The position numbers were made by a program, and so were the translations under genes. The notes below the pieces were generated by a model. It saw only the letters and a list, made by a program, of their open reading frames with translations. It was not told the origin of the DNA and did not search any database. This document shows, piece after piece, positions 1-7,912 of a stretch of 8,222 nucleotides of DNA. Where the stretch lies: positions 1 through 8,222 of the forward strand of contig CAOMFZ010000098.1 in NCBI GenBank assembly GCA_948482415.1. Reading direction: 5' to 3'. The number at the start of each line of letters is the position of its first letter. The first letter of the stretch is position 1. The DNA is from an uncultured Mailhella sp. GTDB lineage: Bacteria; Desulfobacterota; Desulfovibrionia; Desulfovibrionales; Desulfovibrionaceae.

Positions 1-3000
1 TATTTTGGCAAATCAGCTTATAGGAGAAAACTTGTTTTGCCTGTCCGATACGGTGGGCACGGTCAGTTGCCTGACTTTCTACAGCAGGGTTCCACCATGG
101 GTCATAGTGGATAACATAATCCGCACTGGTGAGGTTGAGGCCTGTGCCGCCCGCTTTCAGCGAAATCAGGAAAATAGGAATGTCAGGGCTGTTATTGAAT
201 TTATCCACCTGTTCCAGACGGTCTTTACTGGAGCCGTCTAAATAACAGAATGGAATGTCCGTCATTTGCAGCCATGCACTGATTTGCTGCAGCATTTGTA
301 CAAATTGAGAGAATACCAGAATTTTATGGCCTTCTTCCACAAGGTTAATCACCATATCTTTAAAAGTTTCAAATTTGCCTGATGGGATATTGGTACTGAA
401 ACCGGGCATTTCCATTTTGAGCAGTTTGGGGTGACAGCAAATCTGACGCAGTTTGAGCAGAGCGTCCAAAATAGACATCTGGCTTTTTGCCATACCCTTT
501 TCATCCACGTCAGCAAGCACCTGTTCACGCAGCTTGCGGGCAAGGGAAGCATAGAGTTCTGCCTGTTCTTCCGCCATTGCGCAGTAGGTAACGCTTTCCA
601 CTTTTGGCGGCAGGTCTTTGACAACTTCTGCTTTGGTACGGCGTAAAATAAAGGGTTTTACACGGGTGCGCAGATATTCCAGTGTTTCGGTATCACCTTC
701 TTTAATCGGTTTAATAATACCGCGCTGGAAAGCATGCTGTGAGCCGAGGAAACCGGGCATCAAAAATTCAAATAAACTCCATAATTCAAAGAGGTTATTT
801 TCAATAGGCGTACCGGAGAGACAAAGCCGCATACGCGCATTGATATTGCGGACGCTTTTGGTGGTTATGGTGTTGGGGTTTTTTATATTTTGTGCTTCGT
901 CAAGAATAATGGAGTTAAATTCGTATTGCTCCAATTCTTCCAAATCACGGCGCAGCAGGGCATAGGTTGTGATAACAATATCAGCGTCCGCAATTTTGCG
1001 GAAAATATTTTCACGGCGCGTACCATAAACAATAACACGGTTGAGACCGGGAACAAATTTTTCTGCTTCACGATCCCAGTTTGGCAAAACAGAAGTAGGC
1101 ACAACAATGAGATTAGGTCCTGTTTTGCCTTTGTTTTTCATATGTTGAATAAAAGCAAGCGTTTGGATAGTTTTGCCAAGCCCCATTTCGTCAGCCAAAA
1201 TACCGCCGAAGCCGTATTCATCAAGGAAGTTGAGGTAGGAAATACCCTGAATTTGGTAAGGACGCAAAGACGCATTAAGTCCTTTGGGGGTTTCAATTTG
1301 CGTAACTTCTTTGAAGTGACGAATATTATCACGCAGTTTGCTCCAGAAAGAATCTTCAATGGCATTGGGCAAATCGTCCAAAATGCTGTCAAGAACAGGA
1401 GCTTCAAATTGTTTGAAATGGTGTTTAGGCGGTTTATTGGGGTCAAGTCCAAGCACTTTGAGCTTGTGGGCAAGCTTTTCAAGCCATGATTCAGGCAGGC
1501 TTGCATAGGAACCGTCTTTTAACTGTACATAGCGTTTGCCCTTGAGCCATGCCTTCCAAATCTTTTCAAGGGGCAGGCTTTGTCCTTCGTATTCCACATT
1601 AACATCAAGAGAGAACCATTTTTCCTGTTCATTGCTTTGAATGCTTGCGTTAATGGTTGGGGTGGTGGTGCGGACTTTGTAGCGGGAAAGGGTGGTTTCT
1701 CCGTATACGCGCCAATTCTGCACCAAGGTCGGATAGGAATCCAAGAGGAAAGAAATAGCTTCTTCCGGCTCCATAAACCACAGTTTATTGTTACGAGGCT
1801 GGAAACGCATTTCAGAAAGCTGTGATAAAAGGGCTGCTTCTTCCTCCTGTGCACGGCGCAAAAGGAATGTTTGTCCCTCGAAAACATAACTGCCTGTTTG
1901 GAAATCAGGATTAGGTCCGGGGAGAATAAATTCACCGTGTATGCTTTCGTACACGTTTTGAATTTCAAGGGTAAGCAGACTGCCTTCTTCATCAAGGAAG
2001 AGTTTTGGATTATAGCTGCCGGGCTGGAAAACCGGTTCCATAATCTTGAGGAATTCTTCCTGTTCGTAGAGTTCTGAAGAGGGCAGACGTGTCCAGACTC
2101 TGTCTAAAAATTCGGAAATATCTTCCTGCGGAATAATGGGGCTTGCCTGCACAAGGGATTGGATAACATCGTGGTTAAGGCAGGTCTGCACAGGATAAAA
2201 ACACTGGTTCCAGCACACCCAAAGGGGAATTTGTCCATGGAATGTGGCAACAGTCTGGTCGGGTCTGTCTTCATCTTTTTGGATAGAGAACGGTTTTTTC
2301 TCTTCTTTTTGCAGCATGATATCAAAACGCAGACCGTCTTCATCAAGGGACGGATGAAGTTTTAAATCCATGGTTGAGCTTTCGATGGTGCAGGGTTTTT
2401 CCGTGTCTTCCCAGAAAATATATTCTTCAGTGCGCAGTGCCCAGAAAAACCACGATAAAAGACCGTCTGGAATTTCCACACGGTGTCCGTAATAATCAAG
2501 GTATTGGGCAATTTGTTTTAATATTTTAGGCAGTTCCGGTGAATATTCACACCAGTCCGGATTTTTTAAAATATCTTCCAACGTCACAGCCTGGCGCACA
2601 GTGGACAAGCCTGTTTTATTTTGCCGTGCACGGTAAAATTCAACAGAAAGACGTCCGGGTTCCGGGAAAAATCTAAACAGAAAATAATGTCTGCCTGTTT
2701 CAGGTTCAGAATTGGAAGTAAAGAAATTTCTGAAACTTTGCCGCCATTCAGGGCGGATAGTGGTTGTTTCTGTCGGTGTATCATGGGAAACAGCAATAGA
2801 AGAGAGGGCGCTCAAAGCAAGCGCTGCAACGTGACGGCAGGGACTTCCAAAAGATTCCATACAGTTGCAGGCATAGTCAACATGCCTGTCATTGAGCCGA
2901 ACGGTCACGGTAGGGCTGTAGGCTTGGAAATCTTCGCCATGGACAGTGCAGCTTGCTTCACTGTAAGTGTCTTCCATGCGCCAGAGCAAATTGCTGATAC

Positions 3001-3109
3001 CGTTTTCGGCAATAATCATCTTCCCGGAATCTGTAATATATTCCGGAATGGTTTGCTGGATAAATTGTTCCAAAGCCGTACAGATGGCTGTTTCGTTTCG
3101 TCTGTTCAT
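1..3109 (-). CDS. SWIM zinc-finger SNF2-family DEAD/DEAH-box ATPase (helicase-like), C-terminus cut by window edge
   Basis: An uninterrupted minus-strand frame of 1036 codons starts at ATG 3109-3107 and leaves the window at base 1. An AAAGGG ribosome site lies at 3124-3119, nine bases before the start, and no better in-frame start lies upstream. Residues 81-93 form a SWIM zinc finger (C81-N-C83-x7-C91-R-H93). The central ~500 residues are less conserved. The SNF2 ATPase core then follows: motif I GLGKT with K646 inside GILADEMGLGKT, motif II DEAQ at 737-740, and motif III SGTP with G766-P768. The second RecA lobe ends with motif VI DRAHRIGQ at 1016-1023. Only a few dozen residues should be missing. 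Family knowledge: SNF2 proteins are ATP-driven double-stranded DNA translocases that remodel protein-DNA complexes, and SWIM fingers bind DNA or protein. The cellular role of these bacterial stand-alone members is largely unknown. All core motifs appear intact, so it is probably active in the cytoplasm. It diverges from the SBP gene. Confidence 0.95.
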   Translation of the reverse strand, partial: MNRRNETAICTALEQFIQQTIPEYITDSGKMIIAENGISNLLWRMEDTYSEASCTVHGEDFQAYSPTVTVRLNDRHVDYACNCMESFGSPCRHVAALALSALSSIAVSHDTPTETTTIRPEWRQSFRNFFTSNSEPETGRHYFLFRFFPEPGRLSVEFYRARQNKTGLSTVRQAVTLEDILKNPDWCEYSPELPKILKQIAQYLDYYGHRVEIPDGLLSWFFWALRTEEYIFWEDTEKPCTIESSTMDLKLHPSLDEDGLRFDIMLQKEEKKPFSIQKDEDRPDQTVATFHGQIPLWVCWNQCFYPVQTCLNHDVIQSLVQASPIIPQEDISEFLDRVWTRLPSSELYEQEEFLKIMEPVFQPGSYNPKLFLDEEGSLLTLEIQNVYESIHGEFILPGPNPDFQTGSYVFEGQTFLLRRAQEEEAALLSQLSEMRFQPRNNKLWFMEPEEAISFLLDSYPTLVQNWRVYGETTLSRYKVRTTTPTINASIQSNEQEKWFSLDVNVEYEGQSLPLEKIWKAWLKGKRYVQLKDGSYASLPESWLEKLAHKLKVLGLDPNKPPKHHFKQFEAPVLDSILDDLPNAIEDSFWSKLRDNIRHFKEVTQIETPKGLNASLRPYQIQGISYLNFLDEYGFGGILADEMGLGKTIQTLAFIQHMKNKGKTGPNLIVVPTSVLPNWDREAEKFVPGLNRVIVYGTRRENIFRKIADADIVITTYALLRRDLEELEQYEFNSIILDEAQNIKNPNTITTKSVRNINARMRLCLSGTPIENNLFELWSLFEFLMPGFLGSQHAFQRGIIKPIKEGDTETLEYLRTRVKPFILRRTKAEVVKDLPPKVESVTYCAMAEEQAELYASLARKLREQVLADVDEKGMAKSQMSILDALLKLRQICCHPKLLKMEMPGFSTNIPSGKFETFKDMVINLVEEGHKILVFSQFVQMLQQISAWLQMTDIPFCYLDGSSKDRLEQVDKFNNSPDIPIFLISLKAGGTGLNLTSADYVIHYDPWWNPAVESQATDRAHRIGQAKQVFSYKLICQN

Positions 3110-3254
3110 ATCGTAATACCCTTTGACAATTACTTGCTGAAAAGGCAAGGAAACTGTCCCAAAAACATGTTCAATTAAATAAAAGTTACAACATGGGAAA
3201 AAATTAAATGGTATAACTAAATTTATTCTTTATTATTACTGTATAATCTTTTGC

Positions 3255-3283
3255 TTTTCAAGTAGTATTAACTCTGTTATAAA
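3255..3283 (+). promoter_or_regulatory. Possible sigma-70-type promoter for the SBP gene
   Basis: TTTTCA at 3255-3260 and TATAAA at 3278-3283 are separated by 17 bases, giving a plausible housekeeping promoter with a leader of roughly 85-90 bases before ATG 3377. A perfect TATAAT at 3242-3247 is an alternative -10, but it has no recognisable -35 at 16-18 bases. In sequence this AT-rich such boxes arise easily by chance, so both are weak predictions. Confidence 0.3.
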
Positions 3284-3306
3284 AACTTTTAACAAAATTT
3301 TTATGG
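3277..3306. repeat. A/T repeat unit, copy 1 (TTATAAAAA-N12-TTTTTATGG)
   Basis: The 9-mers TTATAAAAA (3277-3285) and TTTTTATGG (3298-3306) share an inverted core, ATAAAAA/TTTTTAT. The same two 9-mers recur in the same order at 3351-3369. The unit overlaps the possible -10 box at 3278. It could be an operator, a nucleoid-protein site or a chance product of base composition. Confidence 0.45.
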
Positions 3307-3350
3307 CGCAGTAAAAGTTGCAATATTGTATCTTATTGAAATAATTTATT

Positions 3351-3369
3351 TTATAAAAATTTTTTATGG
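3351..3369. repeat. A/T repeat unit, copy 2 (TTATAAAAA-N1-TTTTTATGG)
   Basis: This is the second copy of the pair at 3277-3306, with the spacer reduced from 12 bases to 1, so that it forms a nearly continuous palindrome. It ends eight bases before the SBP start codon and overlaps its weak ribosome site. A bound protein or RNA hairpin here could affect translation or transcription of the SBP gene. Confidence 0.45.
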
Positions 3370-3376
3370 TGTCAAT

Positions 3377-5023
3377 ATGTCAAAAAATTTTTTAAAAATT
3401 TTTTTTATATCCTGTTTTTTTCTGCTGATTTGTTCCTGTTCAGCTGAAAATGAAAAAACAGAGCAAGAAAAAAATGAAGTTTCTGCCATGCTTAAAACGC
3501 TTGAAATTCCACAAAAACCGGACTACGGCGGTAAACTTGTTTTAGCCAGTATTGGCGAGCCTTCTAATTTAATCCCCATTTTGGCTTCTGATTCTGCCTC
3601 CCATGAAGTGGCTGATTTTATTTATACGTCTCTTTTAAAATATGACAAGGAATATAATATTATTCCTCTTGCAGCCAAAAAATTTGAAATTTTGGAGGAC
3701 GGCAAAGTATTCCGCTTTGTACTTCGTGAGGATATTTACTGGCAGGATGGTGTCCAGCTCACGGCTGATGATGTGTATTTTACCTATAAACTGACCATTG
3801 ACCCCAATACGCCAACGCCGTATGCAGCGGATTGTCTGCTGGTCAAGGAGTTTAGACAAACCGGCAAATTTTCTTTTGAAGTTCGTTATGAGGAACCCTA
3901 TGCCCGCGCTATTATTACCTGGATGATGTCTATTTTGCCAAAGCATATTTTAGAACATGAGGATATCACCAAAACGGCTTTTGCCCGCAATCCCGTTGGC
4001 GCAGGTCCCTATAAACTGAAAGAATGGCAAACCGGTACACGTCTTGTTTTGGAAGCAAATGATACTTATTTTGAGGGACGTCCCTATATTGACCAATTTA
4101 TTTATCGCATTATTCCTGATGTGACGACGATTTTCTTAGAGGCGAAAGCCAAAAAAGTGGATTATTTAGGTCTGACTACCCAGCAGTATCTTTTGCAGAC
4201 AAAGGAAAAGGAATGGGAAGAAAATTGGCAAAAATATAAATATCTTTCCAATGGCTATACCTTTATCGGTTTTAATTTAAAACACCCGTTTTTTGCCGAT
4301 AAGCTGGTGCGGCAAGCCCTTTCCTATGCCACAAACAGGGATACGGTTATAAAAGGTGCACTGCTGGGACTTGGGGAAAAAACAGTCGGTCCTTTCAAGC
4401 CGCAGACATGGGTGTATAATGAGAATTTGCAGCCCTATCCGTATGATATGCAAAAGGCGCTGGAACTTTTTGCCAAAGCCGGCTGGACAAAGGGCAGGGA
4501 CGGCTGTCTGCAAAAGAACGGACAGCGTTTTTCCTTTACTGTTTTGCTCAATCAGGGCAATAAGGAGCGGGAGAATACCTTGCTTATTTTGCAGGCAGAA
4601 TGGAAAAAGCTGGGTATTGAAATGAAAATCCGTACAGTGGAATGGGCAACCTTTATCAATGAATTTGTGATGAAAGGGCAGTATGATGCGGTTATTTTGG
4701 CGTGGAATATTTTGGAAGACCCTGATGTATCCAGTGTTTGGCACTCTTCTGCCATCAGGCAAAACGGATTGAATTTTGTGTATTTTAAAAATGATGAAGT
4801 GGATATGTGTTTGGAAAAAGCCCGTTCCACAGCCAATCGGGAAGTGAGAAAACAGTATTATGACAGATTTCAGGAAATTCTGCACGAAGAGCAGCCCTAT
4901 TTATTTTTGTATGTGCCCTATGCTCTGCCCATGGTGCAAAAGCGGTTTCAGGGCATAGAGCCTGCAATTTCCGGCATTACCTATAATATGGAAAAATGGT
5001 GGATTCCGAGCTTTTTGCAATAG
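3377..5023 (+). CDS. ABC transporter substrate-binding lipoprotein, family 5 (oligopeptide/dipeptide type)
   Basis: This 548-residue protein probably captures peptides or similar small solutes outside the inner membrane and hands them to an ABC importer. Residues 1-21 are a lipoprotein signal: MSKN, a hydrophobic stretch, then I18-C19-S20-C21, with C21 the likely lipidated residue. A polar, Glu/Lys-rich linker follows to about residue 45. Family 5 signatures are clear: YWQDGVQLTADDVYFTY at 121-137 and NPVGAGPYKLKEWQTG at 205-220. Length fits DppA/OppA-type proteins. I chose ATG 3377 because it places the signal peptide at the N-terminus; the longer frame opens with TTG at 3326 and would bury it. 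The ribosome site is weak (GGTG at 3368-3371). No permease or ATPase gene is adjacent, so its partners lie elsewhere or it is shared. Substrate cannot be read from the sequence; peptide is the default, and nickel or other ligands are possible. Confidence 0.92.
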   Translation: MSKNFLKIFFISCFFLLICSCSAENEKTEQEKNEVSAMLKTLEIPQKPDYGGKLVLASIGEPSNLIPILASDSASHEVADFIYTSLLKYDKEYNIIPLAAKKFEILEDGKVFRFVLREDIYWQDGVQLTADDVYFTYKLTIDPNTPTPYAADCLLVKEFRQTGKFSFEVRYEEPYARAIITWMMSILPKHILEHEDITKTAFARNPVGAGPYKLKEWQTGTRLVLEANDTYFEGRPYIDQFIYRIIPDVTTIFLEAKAKKVDYLGLTTQQYLLQTKEKEWEENWQKYKYLSNGYTFIGFNLKHPFFADKLVRQALSYATNRDTVIKGALLGLGEKTVGPFKPQTWVYNENLQPYPYDMQKALELFAKAGWTKGRDGCLQKNGQRFSFTVLLNQGNKERENTLLILQAEWKKLGIEMKIRTVEWATFINEFVMKGQYDAVILAWNILEDPDVSSVWHSSAIRQNGLNFVYFKNDEVDMCLEKARSTANREVRKQYYDRFQEILHEEQPYLFLYVPYALPMVQKRFQGIEPAISGITYNMEKWWIPSFLQ

Positions 5024-5030
5024 TATTATT

Positions 5031-5059
5031 TTGACAAATAAGGATTTGTACGGTAAAAA
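5031..5059 (+). promoter_or_regulatory. Likely sigma-70-type promoter for the RSH gene
   Basis: A perfect TTGACA at 5031-5036 is followed after 17 bases by TAAAAA at 5054-5059, matching four of six -10 consensus bases. It lies in the 66-base gap after the SBP stop and would give a leader of about 20-25 bases before ATG 5090. No terminator hairpin is visible in the gap, so read-through from the SBP gene is also possible. Confidence 0.45.
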
Positions 5060-5089
5060 TTTATTATGTAACTTGAAAAGGACAGCAAT

Positions 5090-7396
5090 ATGGCAGAACA
5101 AAATCTACAGAGTAATGAGCAAAAGCAAGATATTCCTGCGGCTTCTTCTGAAAAGAGCGCGGATAATTCTTCTGTTGTGATTATTGGCAAGCCTTCTGCA
5201 AATAAAGAGCAGGAAGTCTCAAATGTTATTGTTCCTGTGGAAGAAATTATTGCGGCTGCATTAAAATTTAATCCTCAAGTTGATACAAAACTTATTGAAA
5301 AAGCGTATGACTTTGCGTCAGTAGCGCACGCAGGGCAGCTTCGCATGTCCGGTGAACCTTATTTTATGCACCCTGCAAGCGTGGCAAAAAATATTGCGGA
5401 AATGGGCTTTGACGAACACGCTATTGCTGCCGGGTTATTGCATGATACAGTTGAAGATACCAGTGCGTCCATTGATGAGCTGGAAGAAGAGTTTGGCGAA
5501 CAGGTTGCGGATATTGTTGACGGTGTAACGAAAATCAACATGATGACCTTTGATACCAAGGAAGAAGCGCAGGCTGAAAATATCCGTAAAATGATTTTGG
5601 CAATGAGCCATGATATTCGTGTGCCCATTGTCAAGCTTGCGGACAGAACGCATAATATGCGCACTTTGCAGTTCCAAAAGCCCCATAAAAAAATTTCCAT
5701 TTCGCAGGAGACCATGGATATTTATGCGCCTCTTGCCAACCGCTTGGGTTTGCATAAAATTAAACAGGAGCTGGAAGATTTAAGTTTCCGGTATTTGCAG
5801 CCGGACCAGTATGCCCACATTGCCAATTGGCTTGAAACCAATCAGGTTGTGGAACGGCAGATTATTAATAAAGTTATTTCCAAGCTTGAAGAAATCATGC
5901 GCGAAAATAAAATTGAAGGCCGTGTTTTTGGGCGTATCAAGCAAGTTTACAGCATTTATTTAAAAATGAAAGCGCAGGGCACACCCCTTGATGAGATGCA
6001 TGATATTATTGCTTTCCGTGTGATTGTGAAAGAACTGCGGGACTGCTATGCCGTGCTTGGCTTGGTGCATGCCTTGTGGCGTCCTGTGGCAGGCCGTTTT
6101 AAAGATTATATTTCCCTGCCAAAAGCAAACGGTTATCAAAGCCTGCACAGTACGGTGATTGGTCCTGAAGGCGAACGTATTGAAATCCAAATCCGTACAG
6201 AAGAAATGAACGATTTCGCAGAACACGGGGTTGCTTCTCACTGGCTGTATAAGGAAAATAATAAAAATCACGCAATCAAAGCCGGCGATATGCCCCAGCT
6301 GCAATGGATACGCGATATTTTAGAACGCCAGCGCGATGAGGCTGATTCCCGTGAATTTATGAGCACTTTGCGTTTAGACCTTTTCAGCAATGAAATTTAT
6401 GTCTTTACGCCAAAAGGGCTTGTCAAGCAGCTGCCCGACGGGGCAACGCCGCTTGACTTTGCTTTTCTTATTCATACGGATGTGGGTTCCCACTGCGTGG
6501 GTGCAAAAGTCAATGGCAAGCTTGTACCTCTTTCCACGCAATTAAAAAGCGGTGATACGGTTGAAATCATTACGGATAAAAACCGTTATCCCAGCCGTGA
6601 CTGGCTCAAGCTGGTAAAAACTTCCAAAGCCCGCTCCAAAATTCAAAACTATTTGCGCACGGAAGAACGCGGCAAAGCTATCGCCCTTGGGCGTGATATG
6701 CTGGAAAAAGAAGGACGCAAAATGGGAATTAACGTCATTCGGGCTGTTAAAGACGGCACCTTGAGTGAGTTAATCTCTGAATTTTCCTCTTCCAGCATTG
6801 ATGATTTATTCGCCAATGTCGGTTATGCGAAGTTTACACCAAAGAAAATTTTAACGAAGCTGCAGGTTTTAATTGATCCTAAAACGGTTGAGCCGCTTCC
6901 GCAGGAAACACAGACAAAAGCTTCCACTGCTGACAATAAAGACCATACCGGCGGTATTGTTGTCAAAGGCATTGATGATACGCTGGTGCATTTTGCAAAA
7001 TGCTGCAAGCCTGTTCCGGGCGATCAGGTTATTGGCTTTATCAGCCGCGGCAGGGGCGTTATTGTCCATTTATCCAACTGTCCGCATTTGCTGGATCTGG
7101 AATCAGAACGCCTTATTTCCGTTACATGGCAAAACGAAGAACCGCGTCCGTTCCCGGCAACTATTAAAGTCACTGCGAAAAATGAAAAAGGCATGCTGGC
7201 TGCCATTGCCACAGAAATTGCCAACTTTGACGTCAATATCCAGGGGCTTATTTTGACAACCACCATTGACGCCAAGGCAGAAGTTGATTTTACGGTTGAA
7301 GTCACGGACGCTGTGCATTTGTATCAGCTTATGGACAAAATCAGAAAATTGCCTAATATTTATGAAGTTGTCCGCGGCATGGGGGATTATGCTTAA
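5090..7396 (+). CDS. rel: Bifunctional (p)ppGpp synthetase/hydrolase, long RelA/SpoT homologue (RSH)
   Basis: This 768-residue cytoplasmic enzyme makes (p)ppGpp from ATP and GDP/GTP and hydrolyses it, setting the stringent response. The HD hydrolase domain (about 65-215) keeps H94, H118-D119, E122-D123 and D185, so hydrolysis should work. The synthetase domain (about 275-390) keeps D305, RFKD at 336-339 and EIQIRT at 365-370. Basic RxKD, rather than the acidic ExDD of monofunctional RelA, marks a bifunctional enzyme. A TGS domain (about 432-497), a helical region, a Cys/His element (H634, C638-C639, H660, C664) and a C-terminal ACT domain (about 688-763) complete the usual ribosome-sensing half. 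A polar Ser/Gln/Glu-rich tail of about 48 residues precedes the conserved start, making it slightly longer than typical. The start is set by AAGGA at 5078-5082, seven bases before ATG. It is probably the main (p)ppGpp enzyme here; the name Rel versus SpoT is a matter of convention. Confidence 0.97.
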   Translation: MAEQNLQSNEQKQDIPAASSEKSADNSSVVIIGKPSANKEQEVSNVIVPVEEIIAAALKFNPQVDTKLIEKAYDFASVAHAGQLRMSGEPYFMHPASVAKNIAEMGFDEHAIAAGLLHDTVEDTSASIDELEEEFGEQVADIVDGVTKINMMTFDTKEEAQAENIRKMILAMSHDIRVPIVKLADRTHNMRTLQFQKPHKKISISQETMDIYAPLANRLGLHKIKQELEDLSFRYLQPDQYAHIANWLETNQVVERQIINKVISKLEEIMRENKIEGRVFGRIKQVYSIYLKMKAQGTPLDEMHDIIAFRVIVKELRDCYAVLGLVHALWRPVAGRFKDYISLPKANGYQSLHSTVIGPEGERIEIQIRTEEMNDFAEHGVASHWLYKENNKNHAIKAGDMPQLQWIRDILERQRDEADSREFMSTLRLDLFSNEIYVFTPKGLVKQLPDGATPLDFAFLIHTDVGSHCVGAKVNGKLVPLSTQLKSGDTVEIITDKNRYPSRDWLKLVKTSKARSKIQNYLRTEERGKAIALGRDMLEKEGRKMGINVIRAVKDGTLSELISEFSSSSIDDLFANVGYAKFTPKKILTKLQVLIDPKTVEPLPQETQTKASTADNKDHTGGIVVKGIDDTLVHFAKCCKPVPGDQVIGFISRGRGVIVHLSNCPHLLDLESERLISVTWQNEEPRPFPATIKVTAKNEKGMLAAIATEIANFDVNIQGLILTTTIDAKAEVDFTVEVTDAVHLYQLMDKIRKLPNIYEVVRGMGDYA

Positions 7397-7420
7397 TTCT
7401 TTGCATACATGCCGTTTTCC

Positions 7421-7425
7421 GGAGG
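7421..7425 (+). promoter_or_regulatory. Ribosome binding site that decides the start of the YhcH-family gene
   Basis: A GGAGG lies four bases before ATG 7430. An in-frame ATG at 7409 would add seven residues that include the ribosome site itself, and it has no purine-rich site in front of it, so 7430 is the better start. The spacing is on the short side. Confidence 0.75.
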
Positions 7426-7429
7426 AACT

Positions 7430-7912
7430 ATGTTTTTTGACAGATTAGAATGCATTGGCAATTATGGAAAAGGTGCAAAATGGCATGATGTTATTTTGCA
7501 GTTTATCCGTGAATATCCTGCTGCTTTTGAGAAAGAAGAAGGCTCTTATCCGCTTTGCCATGGTGCTTTTTATAACATTATGTGTGCAGAGCTGAAAGCC
7601 GACAATGCCTATGAATACCATAAAAAATATATTGATGTGCACTGTACGTTGAGCGGTGTTGAAAAAATTGACGGGGCATTTTTTTCCCGTTTCATAGGTA
7701 CGGGTAATTTTTCAGAAGAAAAAGACGCGGGATTTTTTCACGATATTCCGGAAAAAGACTGCACATTTTATGTGGAAACAGGAAACTGCGCTGTTTTTTA
7801 TCCTTATGAAGCGCATAAAACATTGATGTTTGATGACAGAGACAGTGACAGCCCTAAAAAAATAAAAAAAGCAATTCTCAAAATTCCTGTTGAGCTTTGG
7901 GAAAAAATGTAA
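7430..7912 (+). CDS. YhcH/YjgK/YiaL-family protein (cupin-like, DUF386)
   Basis: A 160-residue cytoplasmic protein; no signal peptide or membrane segment is seen. Its opening (MFFDRLECIGNY), the central EYHKKYIDVH (about 62-71) and the late FYPYEAHKTLMF (about 123-134) match the layout of the YhcH/YjgK/YiaL family, whose length is also about 150-160 residues. The conserved His and acidic residues in these blocks are the likely metal or active-site ligands of the cupin-like barrel. Family knowledge: E. coli YhcH (NanQ) acts on sialic-acid anomers, and YjgK (TabA) is linked to toxin-antitoxin biofilm effects; most members are uncharacterised. It begins 33 bases after the RSH stop with no terminator between them, so cotranscription with the RSH gene is likely. 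No sugar-catabolic genes are in view, so the substrate is unknown. Confidence 0.88.
   Translation: MFFDRLECIGNYGKGAKWHDVILQFIREYPAAFEKEEGSYPLCHGAFYNIMCAELKADNAYEYHKKYIDVHCTLSGVEKIDGAFFSRFIGTGNFSEEKDAGFFHDIPEKDCTFYVETGNCAVFYPYEAHKTLMFDDRDSDSPKKIKKAILKIPVELWEKM

Larger units (their letters stand above)
3110..3376. other. Divergent intergenic region, extremely AT-rich
   Basis: This spacer separates the minus-strand SNF2 gene from the plus-strand SBP gene and must hold the promoter of each. From about 3200 onward it is almost all A and T, much richer than the flanking genes. I see no RNA gene or credible small coding gene here. On the minus strand I could not find a convincing -35/-10 pair for the SNF2 gene. 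The plus strand has -10-like boxes, listed separately, and a repeated A/T unit. Confidence 0.7.

Noticed and set aside
890..1489. Plus-strand open frame of 199 codons
   Set aside because: It lies antisense to the SNF2 ATPase core, whose minus-strand frame carries clear motifs I and II. It resembles no family and is a reading-frame shadow.
1138..1995. Minus-strand open frames of 122 and 158 codons inside the SNF2 gene
   Set aside because: They are out of frame with the continuous 1036-codon frame that carries all the helicase motifs. They briefly suggested a broken gene, but the true frame has no stop.
2621..3178. Plus-strand open frame of 185 codons
   Set aside because: It is antisense to the N-terminal part of the SNF2 gene, including the SWIM finger, and shows no recognisable protein features.
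3326..3376. Longer start (TTG at 3326) for the binding protein
   Set aside because: It would put 17 residues before a classic lipoprotein signal peptide and uses a weak start codon; ATG 3377 is better.
3366..3395. Nine-residue open frame ATG 3366 to TAA 3393-3395 overlapping the binding-protein start
   Set aside because: It is out of frame, very short, has no ribosome site and falls within an A/T-tract region; most likely chance.
4277..4885. Minus-strand open frame of 202 codons
   Set aside because: It is antisense to the binding-protein gene; composition and sequence look like a shadow, with no ribosome site or family match.
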